The translations under genes and the position numbers were made by a program. Below are positions 1-8,106 of a DNA stretch of 48,972 nt, piece after piece. This DNA comes from JAAZCI01 sp046462535 (GTDB lineage: Bacteria > Pseudomonadota > Gammaproteobacteria > Cardiobacteriales > Wohlfahrtiimonadaceae). Every line of letters starts with the position of its first letter. The stretch's first letter is position 1. The notes under the pieces were generated by a model. That model was not told the origin of the DNA and searched no databases. It worked only from the letters and a program-made list of their open reading frames with translations. The stretch is from assembly GCA_046462535.1 (NCBI GenBank), contig JBKGVF010000008.1, positions 1 to 48,972 on the forward strand, read 5' to 3'.

Positions 1-1
1 T

Positions 2-223
2 GTAAGTGGTATGAGTGATGAAGAGGGTGGAAAAGCGTGTATTGCGGCGATTCGAGAGCTTGCAAAAGATGTTGGTATCCCTGAAAACTTAACGGCTCTA
101 AATGTTAAAGAGGAAGATATCCCCACTCTTGCCGAGAACTCACTGAAAGATGCGTGTGCGATTACTAACCCTCGTCAAGGTGATCAGGGTGAGGTAGAGG
201 CGATCTTTAAAGCAGCACTGTAA
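2..223 (+). CDS. Iron-containing alcohol dehydrogenase, C-terminal end (5' part outside window)
   Basis: The frame is open from the first bases of the window, so this is the 3' end of a longer gene and the ATG at 11 is an internal Met. The roughly 73 visible residues match the C-terminal helical end of group III iron-dependent alcohol dehydrogenases of the FucO/AdhB/YiaY type, which interconvert alcohols and aldehydes with NAD(P)H in the cytoplasm. The diagnostic stretches are ALKDACAITNPRQ-like (residues SLKDACAITNPRQ) and the closing AIFKAAL. The metal-binding and nucleotide-binding parts lie upstream of the window, so substrate preference cannot be judged. A strong terminator follows 56 bases after the stop. 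Confidence 0.85.
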   Translation, partial: VSGMSDEEGGKACIAAIRELAKDVGIPENLTALNVKEEDIPTLAENSLKDACAITNPRQGDQGEVEAIFKAAL

Positions 224-278
224 TCGATCTATTCATCATAATTAGTATGTAGAAACAAGCAACTGAAACTGAAGAGGG

Positions 279-313
279 GCGGTGGTTGAGATAGATTCAA
301 CCACCGCTTTTTT
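279..313 (+). terminator. Rho-independent terminator after the alcohol dehydrogenase
   Basis: A perfect 11-bp stem (279-289 with 297-307, GCGGTGGTTGA and its complement) encloses a 7-nt loop and is followed by six T (308-313). It should end the transcript of the upstream dehydrogenase and separate it from the small ORF/symporter group. Confidence 0.9.
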
Positions 314-349
314 CTGAATACTAAAAAAGAGTAGAAAAGAGCGAAAATA

Positions 350-508
350 ATGATTGACCTCTTCTTAAATTGGCTCTATATTGCACCGACTATTTTGCAC
401 AATGCTGAGATCATCGATATGTTGCTCGGCATTTTAGTGATGTTCTGGCCCTATTTGGCCAAGTTTTTTGTTGGTGTTTTGTTTTATTGGCCCACAATAA
501 CCGGATGA
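350..508 (+). CDS. Small hydrophobic protein upstream of symporter (52 aa; possibly interrupted)
   Basis: ATG at 350 opens a 52-codon frame with a membrane-like stretch (LLGILVMFWPYLAKFFVGVLFYW) and stops at TGA 506-508. The same frame then stays open for 35 more codons, to a TGA at 614-616 that directly precedes the ATG of the next small ORF. This could be a true 52-residue membrane peptide or a longer gene of about 87 codons broken by a nonsense mutation. There is no clear Shine-Dalgarno sequence. I do not recognise the family. Its position suggests an accessory of the symporter, which is inference only. Confidence 0.4.
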   Translation: MIDLFLNWLYIAPTILHNAEIIDMLLGILVMFWPYLAKFFVGVLFYWPTITG

Positions 509-616
509 TCAGCAGTCGGCGCTTTTAGCAGATATACGCATTATCTCCCTCCGTTGTGGATGCCACTCTTTAAAACAAATATCTCACCATTAACTTTTGC
601 CCAGGAGGATTTATGA

Positions 617-709
617 ATGGGAGAGTTACTCTTTACACTATCTTATGGGGGGATCCTGCTTGTTACGGGGGTCTTAACGGCACTCTATTTTCATAGACGG
701 TTAAAGTAA
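617..709 (+). CDS. 30-residue single-span membrane peptide before the symporter
   Basis: ATG at 617 is preceded by CCAGGAGGA (601-609), a strong ribosome-binding site at suitable spacing. The product has one hydrophobic span (TLSYGGILLVTGVLTALYF) followed by a basic end HRRLK, typical of a one-pass peptide with its C-terminus in the cytoplasm. Its TAA (707-709) lies 10 bases before the symporter ATG, so the two are almost certainly cotranslated. Tiny membrane peptides next to sodium:solute symporters are known accessory subunits in other bacteria. I cannot assign this one to a named family. Confidence 0.6.
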   Translation: MGELLFTLSYGGILLVTGVLTALYFHRRLK

Positions 710-719
710 GGGGGGCGTG

Positions 720-2315
720 ATGATCTATACTATCGGCGCCATTGTGGCCTCTATCTTCTATCTGTTTGTGGGGTTATTAACAGCACGACGAGTCAATAAT
801 GTTGAAGATTATTATGTCTCAGGTCGAAATGCATCTACCCTATTTTTGGTCTCATCATTAGTTGCTTCATACCTAAGCACAATAGTGTTTATGGGGGATG
901 CCGGTTTTGCTTATGATGGCTATGTCATTCCTCTATTAATTATGAGTATCTTTGTGATGCCCGGCTATGTTATTGGGGTCCTCTTTTTTGGGCGCTATCT
1001 TCGTCGTAGTGAAGCATTAACATTGCCAGAATACTTTGGAAAGCGTTTTAACTCACGATCGGTACGGGTTGTAAGTTCCCTTACTCTGATTGTAGGAATC
1101 ATCGCCTATCTTGTGGCCATTACTCAAGGGGTAGGAATTCTCTTTTCTGAGATTACAGGGATGGATTACCAAAAAGCTTTGGTTTTAGTAGTGGTGCTCT
1201 ATACCTCGATCACCTTCCTTTCTGGTGCGAAAGGTGTTATCTGGATCGATACTATAATGTTTTTAATCTTTACCATTGCTACCTTTATAGCGATTCCATA
1301 TATAGTGGATGCTGCTGGCGGATTTATAGAGGCGATTAAAGGTTTAAAGAGTATTGGGGAGAAGCCCGATCTATTAAGTTGGCATGGGGTAACTGGTGAG
1401 CGCAACTATATGGGCAAACCGCTAGATATCTTCTTCTATACGGCAATTATCGGTTTGGTATGGGGGGTTGTATTGGCAGTAAGCCCTTGGCAGGCTAGTA
1501 GCTATTTAATGGCTAAGAGTGAGCATGTTGCGATTCGTTCGGCGATCCTGTCAACGATTGTTATTTCGGTCATGTATCTTGTGGTGCATCTATCGATGAC
1601 AACGATCAATATTCTCAATCCAAATCTTGAGCCCTCAGAGCGGGTCTTTATCTGGTCTGTTATTCAATATGTACCTAAAGGTTTGGGGGTGATCGCTATT
1701 AGTGGTATCTTTGCGGCAACCTTAGCAACAGGCTCAGCCTTTCTACAGCTAATTGCCAATAGTGTGGCACAAGATCTCTTTAATGGAGAGAAGTTAGCGC
1801 GGAAAGATTTTCTCTTAGTGAGTCGATTAATGGTGATTGTTGTAGCCCTTGTTGGGTATCTTATTACCCGCTACCAGCCCCCGGCAATGTTCTGGATTGC
1901 TATCTTTGCCGGAACTGTTTTTGCTGCATCGTGGGGCCCGATTGCGTTTGCAAGTGTCTTAACCGATCGAGTAACTAAAGAGGGTGCTTTTTGGAGTATC
2001 ACGATCGGTTTTGCCAGCGTATTAGTGATGGAGGGACTGCTATTATTAGAGCTCTTTGAGCTACCACTCTATATCAATTCAGCATTGATTGGATTTCTCT
2101 GCTCACTTAGTACCTTAATTATAGTGACACGACAAACAACGCCAACAGAGCATGAGCGTAACTACTATAAAAAATTAATGATTACACCTCATGAGGAGCA
2201 AGATCCCAGTGAGATTAAACGGACGTTAAAGTATCCCTATATCTTGATTGGAGCAGGGGTTTTAATTACAGCGGTGACATACTACTGCTACTATCTTCCC
2301 TATAGTGGGATTTAA
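720..2315 (+). CDS. Sodium:solute symporter family (SSS) transporter
   Basis: This is a 531-residue polytopic membrane protein with about 13 hydrophobic segments. It begins with the typical SSS opening (a short periplasmic lead, a first helix, then LLTARRVNNVEDYYVSGR, the usual cytoplasmic loop of panthothenate/proline/acetate-type symporters). A GRYLRRSEALTLPEYFGKRF segment matches the conserved loop after helix 3, where LPEYF/LPDYL is a family signature. Such proteins import a small organic solute with sodium across the inner membrane, and the substrate cannot be read from sequence. ATG 720 is preferred over the in-frame GTG at 717 because the AAGGGGGG ribosome-binding site ends at 715. It is translationally close to the 30-residue peptide upstream. 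Confidence 0.9.
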   Translation: MIYTIGAIVASIFYLFVGLLTARRVNNVEDYYVSGRNASTLFLVSSLVASYLSTIVFMGDAGFAYDGYVIPLLIMSIFVMPGYVIGVLFFGRYLRRSEALTLPEYFGKRFNSRSVRVVSSLTLIVGIIAYLVAITQGVGILFSEITGMDYQKALVLVVVLYTSITFLSGAKGVIWIDTIMFLIFTIATFIAIPYIVDAAGGFIEAIKGLKSIGEKPDLLSWHGVTGERNYMGKPLDIFFYTAIIGLVWGVVLAVSPWQASSYLMAKSEHVAIRSAILSTIVISVMYLVVHLSMTTINILNPNLEPSERVFIWSVIQYVPKGLGVIAISGIFAATLATGSAFLQLIANSVAQDLFNGEKLARKDFLLVSRLMVIVVALVGYLITRYQPPAMFWIAIFAGTVFAASWGPIAFASVLTDRVTKEGAFWSITIGFASVLVMEGLLLLELFELPLYINSALIGFLCSLSTLIIVTRQTTPTEHERNYYKKLMITPHEEQDPSEIKRTLKYPYILIGAGVLITAVTYYCYYLPYSGI

Positions 2316-2501
2316 AGAGGCTCTTATCACTACTAAAGTCATGTTAGTGGTAGGAGTCATGCTATATGAGGTGAATATATGCTTCTATTTCTACGAAGAG
2401 CGCTCTGTGCACAGCGGCAGAGCCAAATCATAGCGCAATCATTACAACAACAGAGGATCGAACCTTTCGTAGAGAGGGGATTGTTAAGGAGGAGAGGGAA
2501 G

Positions 2502-3020
2502 ATGAATCATGATGAGCGGCAGCAATTGTTAGAGGGGATTCTTGCTTGGGGTGAAGCGAGTATCACTCACTTTTTAGAGCGAAGTGGGGGGGAGCGCTAC
2601 TATCTTTTAGTGCTCGATTGCCATCTTGAAGAGGGGCAGATCGGCTTATGTTTTAATTCAACAGAGCGACTCGAGAAGGATATTGCTGAGTATGGTGATT
2701 ATCCTGATGATGCTACCCTCTTTGACCTTACCTATAATCCAGGTAACTTCCATCATTTAATGGTAGAGGTCTTAAATCTCAATGAGCTATTAGATTATGA
2801 CCGTTTACGTCAGGAGGCGATTACCGCAGGTGAATTGGTTGAGCAAGAGTTTCTTGAGGAGATTCGTCTACTACTTTATGAAGCACTCCATCATTTAAGT
2901 GAGATGGAGGCATTTGCTGAGATTCCAAAAGAGGAGTCATTTACCTTCTACCCCCTCATTGCAGGGGAAGAGGTAGCAGATGAGCTCGAGCGATTTACCC
3001 ATTATCTAGAAGGGTATTAA
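2502..3020 (+). CDS. Hypothetical acidic cytoplasmic protein (172 aa, DUF4303-like?)
   Basis: The frame can be opened at 2379, but the start at 2502 is preferred: AAGGAGG lies at 2486-2492 with 9-nt spacing, and the extra 41 N-terminal codons are basic and unlike the rest. The product is strongly acidic, has no signal or membrane segment, and looks like an alpha/beta fold (ERYYLLVLDCHLEEGQIGLCFNS) followed by a helical half. The layout weakly recalls DUF4303/SMI1-like proteins, several of which are toxin immunity factors, but no toxin is adjacent. Function unknown. Confidence 0.7.
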   Translation: MNHDERQQLLEGILAWGEASITHFLERSGGERYYLLVLDCHLEEGQIGLCFNSTERLEKDIAEYGDYPDDATLFDLTYNPGNFHHLMVEVLNLNELLDYDRLRQEAITAGELVEQEFLEEIRLLLYEALHHLSEMEAFAEIPKEESFTFYPLIAGEEVADELERFTHYLEGY

Positions 3021-3038
3021 TAGATACTCAAGAGAGAA

Positions 3039-3064
3039 AGAGAGGAGCATTATGGCTCCTCTCT
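3039..3064. terminator. Hairpin between convergent genes
   Basis: A 10-bp perfect stem (AGAGAGGAGC at 3039-3048 with its complement at 3055-3064) and a 6-nt loop sit between the stops of the hypothetical gene (+) and the TsdA-like cytochrome gene (-). The flanking T tracts are poor on both sides, so termination in either direction is plausible but not certain. Confidence 0.5.
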
Positions 3065-3101
3065 CTAATTAACGTATCTAATTTATCTAATTCTGATCCC
3101 C

Positions 3102-4016
3102 TTAGTAACGAGCATCTTTCGGTTTCTCTACACCAGGCCAATCGTTGACCTTAGGGGGGAAGTCGGGGCGAGGCATATGGGAGAAGAACTCCGCAACGTC
3201 AACAGCATCCTGATCGGAGAGCTCACCCCCCTGTCCCCAAAGCCCTTGATGAGCAACACTCATCGGCATCGCATACTTAATGAAGGCTGCTGCTTTATAG
3301 GTACGTGCCATTCCCGCACCGATATTGAAGGATTCATCTCCCCAAAGAGGGGGAAAGATAATATCGCCCCGCTCATCTTTTAAGCCCTCACCATTATATC
3401 CATGGCATGAGCCACAGCGGGCAGCGTAGATCTCAGCACCTCGAGCAGGATTCGCTTCAAGAGAGAGATCAATCTCACCGGCGATGGGAATATCCACCAT
3501 ATGCCCTTCAGGAACACCTTGATTAAGCCACTCCATATAAGCCACCATCGCATTCATCTCTCGGGAGTCGGGATGGAGAGGCTGCCCATTCATTGAGCGC
3601 TGAAAACAGCCATTGATGCGCTCTTTTAGATCAAGGGTCGCTTGCGCACGGGGCATAAAGCGAGGGTAGCGATTTTTACTATTAACGTAGTGGGCGCCAT
3701 AGATCGCTTTTCCACCTGCGATGTGGCAACTGTTACAATTCATCATCGCCCCAACATTATCGGGGAGTAGGCGCTTTGTCTCATTATTGAGCCGTTTACC
3801 ATAGAGAATCTCTTCAGCATTAGGCTCCTTCATAATATCAACATCATTAGGGAGGGTGTAGAGACCTACAACATTCCCATCAGGGTCGAGAATGTTATAG
3901 GTGATTGGCTCACCTTCCGAAAGGGCTGGGGGACGCATAAAAATATAGGCAGCCCCACCAATGAGTAGAACGATTAGTAGAATAATGGAGATTTTACCCT
4001 CTTTATAATGTCTCAT
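3102..4016 (-). CDS. Diheme c-type cytochrome, TsdA-like (thiosulfate dehydrogenase family)
   Basis: The 304-residue protein has an N-terminal membrane anchor (residues 9-27, no clear cleavage site) and two c-type heme motifs, CNSCH at 94-98 and CGSCH at 201-205. Between them lies KERINGCFQRSMNG (131-144), a segment shared with TsdA thiosulfate dehydrogenases, which join two thiosulfates into tetrathionate (or the reverse) in the periplasm and pass electrons to other cytochromes. The start overlaps the stop of the triheme cytochrome gene by one base (TAATG), so the two are translationally coupled and probably form one electron-transfer unit. A general diheme cytochrome with another substrate remains possible. 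Confidence 0.75.
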   Translation of the reverse strand: MRHYKEGKISIILLIVLLIGGAAYIFMRPPALSEGEPITYNILDPDGNVVGLYTLPNDVDIMKEPNAEEILYGKRLNNETKRLLPDNVGAMMNCNSCHIAGGKAIYGAHYVNSKNRYPRFMPRAQATLDLKERINGCFQRSMNGQPLHPDSREMNAMVAYMEWLNQGVPEGHMVDIPIAGEIDLSLEANPARGAEIYAARCGSCHGYNGEGLKDERGDIIFPPLWGDESFNIGAGMARTYKAAAFIKYAMPMSVAHQGLWGQGGELSDQDAVDVAEFFSHMPRPDFPPKVNDWPGVEKPKDARY

Positions 4017-5374
4017 TATCTCTCTCCTTTATATTCAATGTGTGGTGCTTTAGTGGTGAGGAAGTGGCGAATTTTGGCAACATCGTAAGGGGAGATCTCT
4101 GGTGCCTGATTGCTCCAGCTATTACGGATGAAGTTGATTACATCAGCAATATCACGATCACTTAAATGTTTAAAGCCAGGCATGGTAAAGGTCATGCGGT
4201 CATGAGGTGTCTCTGGCATCGCTCCCCCTTCAAGTGTGATTTGGATAATGGATTGTGCATGTTCGGCAAAAATTGCTGAGTTATCATCTAATGCAGGAAT
4301 AATGCGAGGAACCCCTTTTCCATCAGGTCGATGGCAGGTATTGCAGTGATCCATATAGAGAAGAGCACCACGATTATCTAAATAATCACCACTGAGCAAC
4401 ATCTCTGTTGTCTTATCCTCTCTCTTAGGTAAGGTGAGCTCCTTTCCTTTAACAGGGGGAAGGGACTTAAGGTATTGGGCTGTTGCTGAGATATCTTCAT
4501 CACTCCAATATTGGGTTGAGTGTTCGATAACCTCAGTCATGGCACCAAAGGCGGCAACTTTATCGGTGCGTCCACTTTTGAGGAACTCTTCAATCTCCGC
4601 TTGGCTCCAGGTTCCCAAACCGCGTGCCTCACCTCGAAGACTCTTAGCACGCCAACCATCAATAACAGCTCCTGAGAGGAAGGCATTCTGCCCCTCCATT
4701 GAGAGCGCTTTCTCTTGATAGGCGATTCCTCTAGGGGTGTGACAAGCGCCACAGTGACCGGGCCCTTCAACTAAGTAAGCACCATGATTGATTGCTTCAC
4801 TCTTTGTTGGGTCAGGGGTAAATTGACGTTCGGGCGCATAGAGGAGTTGCCACCATGCTAAGGGCCAGCGCCAATTTAAGACTGGCGGAATGGTACTTGG
4901 TGCATTCTCAAAGGTGACCGGCTCTACAGCATGCATAAAGTAGGCATAGAGCGCTTCAATATCCTCGTCAGGCATTATGACATAGGAGGGATAAGGCATC
5001 GCAGGATAGAGGGGGGCCCCATCGGCACGGACGCCATTACGAATAGAGGCGGCAAACTCCTCTAACGTATAGTTTCCAATACCGCTCTTTTTATCCGGTG
5101 TAATATTGGTGGAGTAGATGGCTCCAATGGGAGTCTGCATCGCTAACCCTCCAGAATAGGGAGGATTTCCCGGCGCCGTATGACAAGCAGCACAATCGGA
5201 GAGGTGAGCTACATACTCTCCTCGCTCAATTAGGGCTGCCTGATCCAGTCCAGAAGGCTCAATATTCGTAAGTCGATTTGAGGTAATCACCCCAGCCCCA
5301 AAATAGGCACCCGCCCAACCTACAGCGGCAATCACAAGATAGGGAATAAGCCTCTTACGTAAGGGTTTACTCAT
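4016..5374 (-). CDS. Triheme membrane-anchored cytochrome c (AdhB/gluconate-dehydrogenase-subunit type)
   Basis: This 452-residue protein has an N-terminal membrane segment (residues 9-30) and three CxxCH heme sites: CAACH 61-65, CGACH 208-212 and CNTCH 344-348. Three tandem cytochrome c domains of this length are typical of the cytochrome subunit of membrane-bound alcohol, aldehyde or gluconate dehydrogenases, which carries electrons from a periplasmic dehydrogenase to quinone or a terminal oxidase. No flavin or PQQ dehydrogenase is adjacent. The only partner is the coupled TsdA-like cytochrome downstream, so here it may act as that enzyme's electron acceptor (inference). Confidence 0.85.
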   Translation of the reverse strand: MSKPLRKRLIPYLVIAAVGWAGAYFGAGVITSNRLTNIEPSGLDQAALIERGEYVAHLSDCAACHTAPGNPPYSGGLAMQTPIGAIYSTNITPDKKSGIGNYTLEEFAASIRNGVRADGAPLYPAMPYPSYVIMPDEDIEALYAYFMHAVEPVTFENAPSTIPPVLNWRWPLAWWQLLYAPERQFTPDPTKSEAINHGAYLVEGPGHCGACHTPRGIAYQEKALSMEGQNAFLSGAVIDGWRAKSLRGEARGLGTWSQAEIEEFLKSGRTDKVAAFGAMTEVIEHSTQYWSDEDISATAQYLKSLPPVKGKELTLPKREDKTTEMLLSGDYLDNRGALLYMDHCNTCHRPDGKGVPRIIPALDDNSAIFAEHAQSIIQITLEGGAMPETPHDRMTFTMPGFKHLSDRDIADVINFIRNSWSNQAPEISPYDVAKIRHFLTTKAPHIEYKGER

Positions 5375-5513
5375 ATTAAGCCTCCTTCATCTCTATTAGA
5401 GTACTTACGATATCCTGTAGCAAGACTGCGAAAAGTACCCTCAAATTTAATAATCTATATATGAGTTAAATTACCATAGGTATTAAGAATGGTAAGGACT
5501 CAATGCCATTCAA

Positions 5514-5527
5514 ATGATCTTAATCAT
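5514..5527. promoter_or_regulatory. FNR/CRP-type dyad upstream of the cytochrome operon
   Basis: The perfect dyad ATGATcttaATCAT matches the FNR architecture (TTGAT-N4-ATCAA) at all but the outermost base of each half. It lies 140-153 bases upstream of the triheme cytochrome start in the 354-base divergent gap 5375-5728. Oxygen-responsive control of cytochrome genes by FNR is common, but no mapped start site supports this one. The rest of the gap is AT-rich and shows no gene. Confidence 0.45.
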
Positions 5528-5728
5528 AATTTTCTTATAGGAGCGATTAAAAAAATTTATAGCAGGGCTTCGCTCATTTACATGCAAGGGGTAACTATTT
5601 GATTATATTCCCCCTTTTAAAATTATATTGGGGAGGAGAGCTCTTCTACTTCTCTCTAGAGCGGGAGTGATACACTAAAGGGGAGTGCAGCTGCTAAAAT
5701 GAGATTTCAATTGAGGAGAGTGAACATT

Positions 5729-7927
5729 ATGACCTTTTCGCTACTTAAAGATCGTCTCTTTAATAGCTATATGATCTATGGAGCAAAGATCTTTATTGCT
5801 CTAGCGGGCGCAGTTATTCTCCCCCTCTTTTTTAATCAGGGGGTGATTAGTATTCCTGCCATTTTAGGTGTGGTGGCAGCAGGATTAACGGAGCTTGATG
5901 ATAATCCTCAAGGACGTCTAAAGAGTGTCACCATAATCTTACTTGCATTCTTTATCGCTTCTGCGGGTGTGGAGCTCCTCTTTCCCTATCCGATACTCTT
6001 CTTTACTGGGCTAATTATTGCCACGATGGCGTTTGTCCTTTTAGGGGTTTTAGGGCAGCGATATGCCACCATCGCTTTTGGGGCATTAGTCATTAGTATC
6101 TATACAATGCTCGCTTATCGCCCTGAGCGTGCTTGGTTTATCCAACCCCTCCTCTTAGTGGGTGGGGCGTTATGGTATAACCTGCTCTCTTTTTTATTGA
6201 GCCTTCTCTGGCCAACTCGCCCATTACAGGAGGGATTAGCCACCTGTTATAGTGAACTATCGAGCTATTTAACGGCTAAAGCTCAATTTTTCGATCCTGA
6301 TGGTGCTGATGATTTTGAGACACAGAAGTTGGCACTTTCCACTGCTAGTATTGAGTTAGCGCAGATATTAGATGAGACGCGAAGTGCAATTATGCGTCGG
6401 TTGCGAAATGACCGGGGTAAGCGTAGTACACGGGAGTTACTCACCTACTTTTTAACGGCTCAAGAGATCTTTGAGCGGGCTAACTCTAGCCATGTACAGT
6501 ATCAAGCATTACGGCATCATTTTAAACATAGTGATGTCCTCTTCCGTTTTCAGAGGCTTCTCTTAGAGCAGGGGATCGCTTGTCGTAAAGTCTCCGATGA
6601 ATTAATTGGACGGTTACGTTATCAACATCAAGGCAACCTACTTCAACTAGCTGAAGCACTGCAAGCGAGCCTTAATTATCTTCAGGAGTATCACCAAGCT
6701 CATGAAGAGGGGGCGAATCATCGTCCGTTAGAGTTGATCGGATCAATGGGGGCGCTACTTAAGAATCTACGTGCGATTAGTCGTCTTCTCTCTGGTTTAG
6801 CAGAGATTAAAGAGCGGATATTAGATACCTCTTACATTCAGACTTTTTTACCACCGGAGCCCAAAAAGAGTGGTGGTTTTGTCGGGGCAGTTGAGAAGTT
6901 AAAGCAGAATTTAACACGTCGTTCTGAGCTCTTTCGTCATGCTGTTCGGATGGGGGTTGCCATGGGGGTAGGGTATCTTTTGGTACTGCTCACCTATCAA
7001 GTTGTCCCACTTCTTACAGGGGAGGCGGCCAATATGACCACTCCTTACTGGATCCTCTTAACGGTCGTTTTTGTCTGTCAGCCAAACTATAGTGCGACTC
7101 GCTCCCGCTTAATTAAACGTTTTTGGGGAACCTTATTTGGAGTATTGGCCTCTTTAGTTATGCTCTCATTGGGGTTAGCCGCTTCTAAGTGGGGGCAGAT
7201 GGTGATGGTGATGATTAGTGGAACCCTCTTCTTTACCTTTCGTCGAGCACGATATGCGTATGCGACTGCTTTTATCACCATCATGGTGTTGATCTGCTTT
7301 AACCTTATCGATGCGGGATTTGTTGCTCCGGAACGATTTATCGATACTATTTTGGGGTGTTTACTCTCTTGGCTCGTCGTGACATATATCTGGCCAGATT
7401 GGAAATTTCGGGATTTAACAGTGCAGATGGATCGTATTTTAGAGGCTAATTTAACCTACCTTAAAGCGATTCAGCAGCAGTATCATATTGGGCGTGAGGA
7501 TCATGTTGCATATTTAATGGCTCGCGATAATGCTAATAGCAGTGATGGGTCACTAGCATCCCTCTTTGCTAATCTTTCGGTTGAACCGAAACAGGATCCT
7601 GAAGAGTTAGAGTATGTTTTCCAGCTGCTCTGTAAAAATAATACAATGTTGGGGTATATCTCTGCACTCGGGGCGCATCGAGCAAAAATTGAAGCTAAGG
7701 AGATCTTATCTCTCCTTGATCGCTCTCTTTCGTTTATCTCGACCTCAATAGAAGAGAGAGCGGTGGATCTAAATATATTAGAGGAGATTCGTGGAGCTTT
7801 AAAGAGAGAGCGGGTCAAGCTAAGGGGGGAGCAGCAATCCGTTGAGGCGATACTTGTACAGCAGTTGCTCCTTATCTTAAAGAGTCTCCCTGATTATCTC
7901 TCTTTTGCTATGCGGCGTGGTGAATAG
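5729..7927 (+). CDS. YccS/YhfK-family (FUSC) inner-membrane protein
   Basis: The 732-residue protein has the two-block architecture of the YccS family: six N-terminal membrane helices, a soluble helical region of about 230 residues, a second set of six helices (LLVLLTYQVVPLL..., PYWILLTVVFVCQPNYSATRSR), and a soluble C-terminal tail. The segment VFVCQPNYSATRSRLIKRFWGT is the conserved FUSC loop. FUSC proteins resemble aromatic-acid exporters (AaeB) and aluminium-activated malate transporters, but the YccS substrate is not established. ATG 5729 (GAGGAG ten bases upstream, and MTFSLLKDRLFN aligns with the YccS start) is preferred over the in-frame ATG at 5699. Monocistronic. Confidence 0.85.
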   Translation: MTFSLLKDRLFNSYMIYGAKIFIALAGAVILPLFFNQGVISIPAILGVVAAGLTELDDNPQGRLKSVTIILLAFFIASAGVELLFPYPILFFTGLIIATMAFVLLGVLGQRYATIAFGALVISIYTMLAYRPERAWFIQPLLLVGGALWYNLLSFLLSLLWPTRPLQEGLATCYSELSSYLTAKAQFFDPDGADDFETQKLALSTASIELAQILDETRSAIMRRLRNDRGKRSTRELLTYFLTAQEIFERANSSHVQYQALRHHFKHSDVLFRFQRLLLEQGIACRKVSDELIGRLRYQHQGNLLQLAEALQASLNYLQEYHQAHEEGANHRPLELIGSMGALLKNLRAISRLLSGLAEIKERILDTSYIQTFLPPEPKKSGGFVGAVEKLKQNLTRRSELFRHAVRMGVAMGVGYLLVLLTYQVVPLLTGEAANMTTPYWILLTVVFVCQPNYSATRSRLIKRFWGTLFGVLASLVMLSLGLAASKWGQMVMVMISGTLFFTFRRARYAYATAFITIMVLICFNLIDAGFVAPERFIDTILGCLLSWLVVTYIWPDWKFRDLTVQMDRILEANLTYLKAIQQQYHIGREDHVAYLMARDNANSSDGSLASLFANLSVEPKQDPEELEYVFQLLCKNNTMLGYISALGAHRAKIEAKEILSLLDRSLSFISTSIEERAVDLNILEEIRGALKRERVKLRGEQQSVEAILVQQLLLILKSLPDYLSFAMRRGE

Positions 7928-8106
7928 CGATAGACAGCTCCATAGTCTTGTACTCAATATTAGTGATAATGCTCAAGATATATTTATTTCGTCTGGATCT
8001 AAAGTATTAAAGTATGTATAAGTGAGATATTGCTCAGACTATATTTTATATAACTAAAAGTAGCATGTAGATAATTATAATAATTAATAAAAGGAGATGG
8101 AGAATT

